Source of the DNA: JAWWBG01 sp033721095
GTDB lineage: Bacteria > Actinomycetota > Nitriliruptoria > Nitriliruptorales > Nitriliruptoraceae
Assembly (NCBI GenBank): GCA_033721095.1
Contig: JAWWBG010000158.1
Span: 1-5,980 of the forward strand
Direction of reading: 5' to 3'
Length of the DNA: 5,980 nucleotides
The position numbers were made by a program, and so were the translations under genes. The notes beneath the pieces were generated by a model. The model had not been told where the DNA came from, did not search any database, and saw only the letters and a program-made list of their open reading frames with translations. How positions within the stretch are numbered: the stretch's first letter is position 1; each line of letters opens with the position of its first letter. Shown one piece after another: positions 1-5,980 of the stretch.

Positions 1-1701
<1,701 letters not shown>

Positions 1702-1714
1702 ATCATCGGCACGG

Positions 1715-1791
1715 GCGAGGGCGCATCGAGGACACTCGACTTCGCTCCGGCTCATTAAGTCGCTGCGTCGAGCGCCCTCGATCGCCCTCGC
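1715..1791. terminator. Long imperfect hairpin between convergent genes, probable bidirectional terminator
   Basis: Bases 1715-1731 pair with 1776-1791 in a 16-bp GC-rich stem with one bulged C at 1724. After a 3x3 internal loop, CTCGAC (1735-1740) pairs with GTCGAG (1767-1772). A competing inner pairing is CGACTT (1737-1742) with AAGTCG (1757-1762). The structure lies 13 bases after the hppA stop and 45 bases beyond the methyltransferase stop, where both transcripts should end. No T-run follows on either strand, so a classic U-tract intrinsic terminator is not shown. GC-rich hairpins without U-tracts are often proposed as terminators in actinobacteria. The right arm holds a direct repeat, CGCCCTCG at 1773-1780 and 1783-1790, so the left arm could pair in two registers. 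It could also be a copy of a dispersed hairpin repeat. Confidence 0.6.
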
Positions 1792-1836
1792 TGTCCGTAC
1801 GTCCGCCGGCGGCCGGAGCTGCGCCAGGGTGACGAT

Positions 1837-2466
1837 CTAGGAGTAGTGGCCGAGGGCGGTGACCCAGGGGCGGGCCTGGTCGACCAACGGATCCGGGCGC
1901 AGCTCCACCGTGACGTCCCGGAGGCCGTGGGAGGTGAACAGCGCCTCCAGCTCCTCCTCGAGGGCGTCGGAGCGCGGGATCGAGCCCAGGATGGGGTCCT
2001 CGATCCGCTCCATGTCGCCGCTGCCCTTGACGCAGGACAGGAACACCGGACCGCGGGCGACGAACCCGAGCAGGTGCGCAAAGGTGTCCCGCCACTCGGA
2101 CCGCGGCAGGTGATTGAAGGCCCCCGACATCCACAGGCCCCCGAACGGCTTGCCCTCAAACGGCAGGTCGCTCATCGGCGTCCGCACCAGCGGGTGACGC
2201 GGCAGCAGCAACCGCGCCTCCTGCAGCGCCCCCATGGACAGGTCCACACCGACCGGGTGCACGCCGAGATCGCGCAGGGCCCGCAGATCGGACGCCGGCC
2301 CGCAGCCGACGTCGAGGACCAGGTCGCCGCGCGTCAGCCAGGCCGCGAACCGCTTGAGGTCGCCGGTCGGACGCCGGTGACGAAGGGTCTGCTGGTACTC
2401 GCGGGCGTGGTTGTCATAGGCGGCCACGGCCTCGAGGGTCCGTGGATCGAGCTCCTCCAACCGCAC
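1837..2466 (-). CDS. Class I SAM-dependent methyltransferase, substrate unknown
   Basis: This 209-residue protein starts at GTG (2466-2464) and ends at TAG (1839-1837). It carries the Rossmann-like SAM-binding fold: motif I LVLDVGCGPASD (residues 49-60), then GVDLS (73-77), whose Asp75 should bind the ribose hydroxyls of SAM, and PMSDLPF (97-103), near the adenine-binding region. GAFNHLPRSEW (115-125) matches the post-motif segment of the Methyltransf_11/25 type, and a VKGSGD segment follows. No signal peptide or membrane helix is seen, so it should be cytoplasmic. The open frame continues upstream to about 2691, but that part overlaps the neighbouring gene and has low-complexity Arg/Pro composition. 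The GTG preceded by AGAGGAG is therefore preferred; a TTG at 2460 is the alternative. It lies 53 bases downstream of the oxidoreductase on the same strand, probably in one operon. The acceptor (small molecule, lipid or other) cannot be read from the sequence. Confidence 0.9.
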   Translation of the reverse strand: MRLEELDPRTLEAVAAYDNHAREYQQTLRHRRPTGDLKRFAAWLTRGDLVLDVGCGPASDLRALRDLGVHPVGVDLSMGALQEARLLLPRHPLVRTPMSDLPFEGKPFGGLWMSGAFNHLPRSEWRDTFAHLLGFVARGPVFLSCVKGSGDMERIEDPILGSIPRSDALEEELEALFTSHGLRDVTVELRPDPLVDQARPWVTALGHYS

Positions 2467-2471
2467 CCGCG

Positions 2472-2478
2472 CTCCTCT
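2472..2478 (-). promoter_or_regulatory. Ribosome binding site fixing the GTG start of the methyltransferase
   Basis: On the minus strand the sequence AGAGGAG lies five bases upstream of the GTG at 2466. It is the best Shine-Dalgarno match in the area. It decides the start among several possible upstream codons that would intrude into the preceding gene. Confidence 0.75.
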
Positions 2479-2519
2479 CAGGATCGGCGCGAGCCTACGC
2501 CGCGAACACTGTCGGCCCC

Positions 2520-3578
2520 TCAGCGGTGGAGGTCGGGCGCGGCCCGGCCATGGACCATCGGCAGGTCGAGGTAGGTCACCAGGCCGGGGGGTGCGGCGAC
2601 CACGGCGGGGACGGCGCTGACACAGTGCACGCCCGTCGCGACGATGCCGAGGTTGCGGTCGAGGTTGGCGACCACACCGTCGGGGTGCCATCCGTGGATG
2701 ACCAGCTCGGTCGGCGGATCCCCGTCGACTTCCACCTCGAAGCGCTCGCCCTCGCGCCCGAACGACCAGGCCGGATCGAGGTGTTCCTCCCCCATCAGCC
2801 AGTTCACCCGAGCCGTGATCACCGGCTTTCCGTCGACCGTTGCCTGCCAGCTGATCCGCTGCGCCGCCACCAGCCCCGGCTCGATGACGCCGATCGGCGA
2901 GTCGATCGGAGCGGTCGCGACGGCGGTCTCGTGGGTGACGACCCGTTCCTCGTCGACCCGGAACCCGAGGGCGTGTGCGAGCATCGAGATCGACTGGTTG
3001 AAGCCGTTGCCGAGGATCGCCGGCAGGAAGCTGCCGGAGGCCTCCTCGGGCGGCACGCCGAACAGCATGATGTTGCGGATGACGTCGGGCGCGCCGTAGC
3101 TGCGAATGTCGCTGAACTCCTCGGCGCGGACGTGCGTGATGTTGCGCGAGAACGCCGAGGCCACCAGCGGCAGCCGTTCGGTCACGCCACCCGGATGAAT
3201 GCCCGTCCCGTGGAGCGTCGCGCCACCGGCCTCGGCGGCAGCGCGCAGTCCTTGCGACTCGTGCGGAAGCTGGAAGAACCAGCCCAACGGCGTCACGACG
3301 TTGACGCCGGCACGGAGCAGCCGCGCGAGGTCGGCCTCGTCGGGGAGGATCGGCGCGTACACGCAGCAGTCCGGTTCAAGGGCCAGGAGCGCGTCGACGT
3401 CGTCGGTGGCCTCGACGCCGAGCGGTTCGAGGCCACAGAGCTCGCCGACGTCACGTCCGACCTTGTCGGGGCTGTAGACGCGTGCGCCGACCAGCTCGAG
3501 GTCGGGGTGGGAAACGACGGCCTCGACCGCGGCACGACCCACGCCGCCGGTGGCCCACTGGATCACGCGGATGGTCAT
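2520..3578 (-). CDS. DapB-like NAD(P)-dependent oxidoreductase (2,4-diaminopentanoate dehydrogenase-like family)
   Basis: This 352-residue protein starts at ATG (3578-3576) and ends at TGA (2522-2520). The N-terminus MTIRVIQWATGGVGR is a Rossmann beta-strand with the dinucleotide-binding TGGVGR loop (residues 10-15), followed by a helix and HPDLELVGA (24-32). This is the opening of proteins often annotated dihydrodipicolinate reductase or NAD(P)H-dependent amine dehydrogenase in mycobacteria and relatives. GTGIHPGGVTERLPL (124-138) begins the presumed catalytic C-terminal domain, of the diaminopentanoate dehydrogenase type. The HHRHK-type catalytic motif of true DapB is absent and the protein is longer than the roughly 250-270 residues of DapB, so a role in lysine synthesis is unlikely. 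Length matches the family. Probable chemistry is NAD(P)-linked oxidation or reduction at an amine or imine carbon; the substrate is unknown. A GTG six codons upstream (3596) is possible, but the ATG has the better-spaced ribosome binding site. It is probably the first gene of an operon with the methyltransferase. Confidence 0.88.
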   Translation of the reverse strand: MTIRVIQWATGGVGRAAVEAVVSHPDLELVGARVYSPDKVGRDVGELCGLEPLGVEATDDVDALLALEPDCCVYAPILPDEADLARLLRAGVNVVTPLGWFFQLPHESQGLRAAAEAGGATLHGTGIHPGGVTERLPLVASAFSRNITHVRAEEFSDIRSYGAPDVIRNIMLFGVPPEEASGSFLPAILGNGFNQSISMLAHALGFRVDEERVVTHETAVATAPIDSPIGVIEPGLVAAQRISWQATVDGKPVITARVNWLMGEEHLDPAWSFGREGERFEVEVDGDPPTELVIHGWHPDGVVANLDRNLGIVATGVHCVSAVPAVVAAPPGLVTYLDLPMVHGRAAPDLHR

Positions 3579-3665
3579 GGCTCGTCCTCGGGTCACGACC
3601 GATGCTCACCGGTCGGGGCAGGGCACCGTAGATGGCTGATCGCAGCGATCGGGTAGACAGGCTGG
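3579..3665. promoter_or_regulatory. Divergent intergenic promoter region with a 13-base palindrome
   Basis: These 87 bases separate the divergent oxidoreductase and helicase genes and must hold at least one promoter for each unless one is read from elsewhere. A perfect interrupted palindrome, GATCGC-A-GCGATC, occupies 3638-3650. On the minus strand, TACGGT (3630-3625) fits a TANNNT -10 element and would give a leader of about 40 bases. On the plus strand, TAGACA (3654-3659) lies exactly where a -10 would sit if transcription began at the helicase ATG, though its last base is off consensus. No good -35 element is seen for either. The palindrome falls just upstream of both candidate -10 elements and could be an operator. 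The promoter assignments are tentative. Confidence 0.4.
3585..3589 (-). promoter_or_regulatory. Ribosome binding site of the DapB-like oxidoreductase
   Basis: GAGGA on the minus strand sits six bases before the ATG at 3578. It supports that start over the GTG at 3596, which would place this motif inside the coding region. Confidence 0.6.
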
Positions 3666-5980
3666 ATGGACGCATCCGAGGTGCTGTCGATCCTCGGCGA
3701 GTGCCCCGCCCTCGCCGCCGTCCGCCGTGCCACCGGGGCCGGCGCCGTGTCGGACCTCGATGTGCCCGGCGAGGGCGAGGGCCTGGTGCACCGCGTCGCC
3801 CTGCCGGCACGCCGAGCCGAGCTCGTGCCGATCCCGAAGGACCTCCCGCCGGTGCTGGCGAAGCGGCTGGCACGGGCCGGCGTGACCGAGCTGTACGCGC
3901 ACCAGGCCGAAGCCCTGGCACGCGTCCGCGATGGCGAGCACATCGTCGTCGCAACAGGCACCGCCAGCGGCAAGAGCCTGTGCTACCTGCTGCCGGTCAT
4001 CGAGGCCCTGATGGGCGACGACCGCCAGTCCGCGCTCTATCTCGCGCCGACCAAGGCCCTGGCGCACGACCAGTTGCGGGCGGTTCGCGAGCTCACCATC
4101 CCACAGGTCCGGGCGGCCGCCCTGGACGGGGACACGCCGTTTCCGGAACGCGATGCCATCCGCCGGACGGCGAACTGGATCCTCACCAACCCGGACCTGC
4201 TGCACCACAGCCTGCTGCCCGACCACAAGTACTGGGGCGACCTGCTGCATCGGCTGCGTTTCGTGGTCATCGACGAGGCGCACGTGGCACGCGGCGTGTT
4301 CGGGGCGCATGTCGGGCTGGTGTTGCGGCGGTTGCGGCGGCTGTGTGAGCGCTACGGCGCGGAGCCGCAGTTCCTGTTGGCCAGTGCGACGATCGGCAAT
4401 CCCGCCGAGCACGCGCAGGCGCTCACCGGCGTGGAGGTCACGGCCATCGAACGCGACGGGTCGCCTCGTGGTGCGCTGCACCTGGGCCTGTGGGAACCGC
4501 CACTGGTCGATGCCGAGGCCGGGACCCGCCGGTCGCTGCTGCGCGAGGCGGGCGACCTGCTCGCCTCCTTCGTGGTCGCGCACGTCCAGACCCTCGTGTT
4601 CGCCAAGTCCCGCAAGGCCGCCGAGGTCATCTCGTTGACGGCACGGGAGCGGCTGGTGGAGATCCCGGCCGACGCCGAGGAACCAACGGTGCCGTTGGCC
4701 GACCGCGTGCGCTCGTACCGGGCCGGGTACCTGCCCGAAGAACGTCGCGAGCTGGAGGAGGCCCTGCGCTCCGGGGACCTGCTGGGCATGGCGGCGACCA
4801 GCGCGCTCGAGCTGGGGATCGACGTCGCCGGCCTGGACGCGGTCGTCCTGGCCGGATTCCCCGGGACCATCGCGAGCTTCTGGCAGCGACTCGGGCGTGC
4901 GGGACGAACCGGTGAGGAGGCTACGGGGGTCCTCGTCGCCGCGGACGACCCACTGGACCAGTACCTGGTCACCCATCCCGACCACCTGCTGACCCGACCG
5001 CCCGAGGACGCCATCGTCGACGCGACCAACCCGTACATCCTCGGGCCGCACCTTCGCTGCGCCGCCCAGGAGGCGCCCATCACCAATGAAGAAGCCACCC
5101 GCTGGTTCGGCGACACGGCGCCGGCCCTCCTCGCCGACGACGTCGAGGCCTCGCTGTTGCGGGTGCGGGCGGGCCGCCACCACTGGGTGTCACGTCGGAA
5201 GGCCGCAGCGGAGGTGAACGTCCGCGGCGGCATCGGCCGCACGATCCGCATCGTGGACACCTCGACCGGCGCGCTGCTGGGGGACGTCGACGAGGCCCGA
5301 GCCCACCGCCAGGTCCACACGGGCGCCATCCACCTGCATCAGGGCGAGCCCTACCGGATCGACGAGCTCAACCTCGACACGGCCATCGCCGCGGCGACGC
5401 CCCTGCACCGGACGTCGACGACCACGCGCGCACGGGCCGACACCGACATCGAGGTCCTGGATGTCCTGGCCGCCGAGGCCTGGGGTGAGGCCAGCGTCGG
5501 CCTGTCGCGCGTCCAGGTCACGAACCTCGTGACGGGCTACGACGTCGTCCGGATCGGCTCGGGCGAGGTCATCGAGCGCGTCGACCTCGACCTGCCGCCG
5601 CAGGTTCTGGTCACCCAGGCCGTGTGGTGGACGATGCCCGAGCGGCTGTTGACGGAGGAGGCCGGCATCGACGTCCGCGACCTTCCCGGATCGCTGCACG
5701 CCGCGGAACACGCCGCCATCGGCATGCTGCCGCTGCTGGCGCTGTGCGACCGGTGGGACATCGGTGGGCTCTCGACGGCACTGCATCCGGACACGGGCCA
5801 ACCGACGGTGTTCATCTACGACGGCTACGCGGGCGGGGCCGGCCTCGCCGAGCGCTCCCATCGACGCCTCGGCGAGCACCTGGAGATGACGCGGGACGCC
5901 GTGGCCAGCTGCCGCTGCGCGTCCGGCTGCCCGTCGTGCGTCCAGTCACCCACGTGCGGCAACGGCAACGAGCCACTGGA
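3666..5980 (+). CDS. DEAD/DEAH-box DNA helicase of the MrfA/YprA type with C-terminal Cys4 domain (3' end outside window)
   Basis: The frame is open from ATG 3666 to the window edge: 771 complete codons with no stop. An in-frame TAG at 3654 makes this the first ATG. It is a superfamily 2 helicase: Q-motif-like LYAHQAEAL (76-84), Walker A GTASGKS (98-104), PTKALA (128-133), TNPDLL (174-179), DEAH (203-206), SAT (240-242), then the second RecA domain with TLVFAKSRKAAE (from 309), TSALELGID (378-386) and QRLGRAGRTG (407-416). An accessory region of about 450-670 follows, then the DUF1998/MZB domain: HAAEHAAIG (678-686), YDGYAGGAG (718-726) and cysteines 749, 751, 755 and 758 in CxCxxGCPSC, ending CGNGNEPL. 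The same arrangement occurs in Bacillus subtilis MrfA (YprA), a 3'-5' helicase in mitomycin damage repair, where the four cysteines bind a metal, probably zinc. Family proteins end soon after NEPLDK, so little is missing. The ribosome binding site is weak (AGG four bases before ATG). A GTG at 3681 is a less likely start. Repair function is inferred from family membership. Confidence 0.95.
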   Translation, partial: MDASEVLSILGECPALAAVRRATGAGAVSDLDVPGEGEGLVHRVALPARRAELVPIPKDLPPVLAKRLARAGVTELYAHQAEALARVRDGEHIVVATGTASGKSLCYLLPVIEALMGDDRQSALYLAPTKALAHDQLRAVRELTIPQVRAAALDGDTPFPERDAIRRTANWILTNPDLLHHSLLPDHKYWGDLLHRLRFVVIDEAHVARGVFGAHVGLVLRRLRRLCERYGAEPQFLLASATIGNPAEHAQALTGVEVTAIERDGSPRGALHLGLWEPPLVDAEAGTRRSLLREAGDLLASFVVAHVQTLVFAKSRKAAEVISLTARERLVEIPADAEEPTVPLADRVRSYRAGYLPEERRELEEALRSGDLLGMAATSALELGIDVAGLDAVVLAGFPGTIASFWQRLGRAGRTGEEATGVLVAADDPLDQYLVTHPDHLLTRPPEDAIVDATNPYILGPHLRCAAQEAPITNEEATRWFGDTAPALLADDVEASLLRVRAGRHHWVSRRKAAAEVNVRGGIGRTIRIVDTSTGALLGDVDEARAHRQVHTGAIHLHQGEPYRIDELNLDTAIAAATPLHRTSTTTRARADTDIEVLDVLAAEAWGEASVGLSRVQVTNLVTGYDVVRIGSGEVIERVDLDLPPQVLVTQAVWWTMPERLLTEEAGIDVRDLPGSLHAAEHAAIGMLPLLALCDRWDIGGLSTALHPDTGQPTVFIYDGYAGGAGLAERSHRRLGEHLEMTRDAVASCRCASGCPSCVQSPTCGNGNEPL

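Noticed and set aside
1803..1812. Ten-base palindrome CCGCCGGCGG just beyond the methyltransferase stop
   Set aside because: Such a C/G-only palindrome is expected often by chance in DNA of this composition, and nothing links it to a function.
2492..2497. TAGGCT on the minus strand as a -10 element giving the methyltransferase its own promoter
   Set aside because: It fits TANNNT but has no -35 at proper distance. The short same-strand gap makes operon transcription the simpler reading.
2467..2691. A longer N-terminus for the methyltransferase
   Set aside because: The extension overlaps the end of the oxidoreductase gene, is Arg/Pro-rich without family resemblance, and lacks a good ribosome binding site, whereas the GTG at 2466 has one.
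3597..3614. GACCG...CGGTC inverted repeat with an 8-base loop upstream of the oxidoreductase
   Set aside because: A stem of only five base pairs is too short to separate from chance in GC-rich DNA.
2442..3656. A 404-codon open frame on the plus strand opposite the DapB-like gene
   Set aside because: It mirrors the oxidoreductase, has Arg/Asp/His-rich composition and no motif, and would overlap the helicase start region.
3606..5183. A 525-codon open frame on the minus strand opposite the helicase
   Set aside because: It is antisense to a gene with every helicase motif in order. Its product is low-complexity (rich in Arg, Gln, Gly, Val and Asp) with no recognisable domain, as expected from GC-rich codon bias in the opposite frame.

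Overview
This GC-rich window (about 70 % G+C by eye) reads as bacterial chromosome. Gene content and codon use suggest an actinobacterium: nearly every third codon position is G or C, and it carries a DapB-like oxidoreductase of a kind common in mycobacteria and relatives, plus an MrfA/YprA-type repair helicase. A deep-branching group such as Nitriliruptoria would fit, but that is only a guess. No mobile element, CRISPR array, tRNA or rRNA is visible.

Layout. (1) 1-1701, plus strand: the C-terminal three quarters of a membrane-bound ion-pumping pyrophosphatase (hppA), cut by the left edge. (2) 1702-1836: a convergent intergenic region with a long imperfect hairpin at 1715-1791, probably a two-way terminator. 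(3) 1837-2466, minus strand: a 209-residue class I SAM-dependent methyltransferase with a GTG start and a clear ribosome binding site. (4) 2520-3578, minus strand: a 352-residue Rossmann-fold oxidoreductase of the DapB-like / 2,4-diaminopentanoate dehydrogenase-like family, 53 bases upstream of the methyltransferase and probably co-transcribed with it. (5) 3579-3665: a short divergent promoter region containing a 13-base palindrome. (6) 3666-5980, plus strand: a DEAD/DEAH-box helicase of the MrfA/YprA type with its C-terminal four-cysteine (DUF1998/MZB) cluster, cut by the right edge probably only a few residues before its end.

The genes do not form one obvious pathway. The pyrophosphatase couples PPi hydrolysis to ion export at the membrane. 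The helicase belongs to DNA repair. The two minus-strand genes look like a small metabolic operon of unknown substrate. The most informative detail is the pyrophosphatase's signature residues, which place it with K+-dependent enzymes rather than the K+-independent H+ pumps I associate with most actinobacteria. I see no convincing evidence of a wholly new system.
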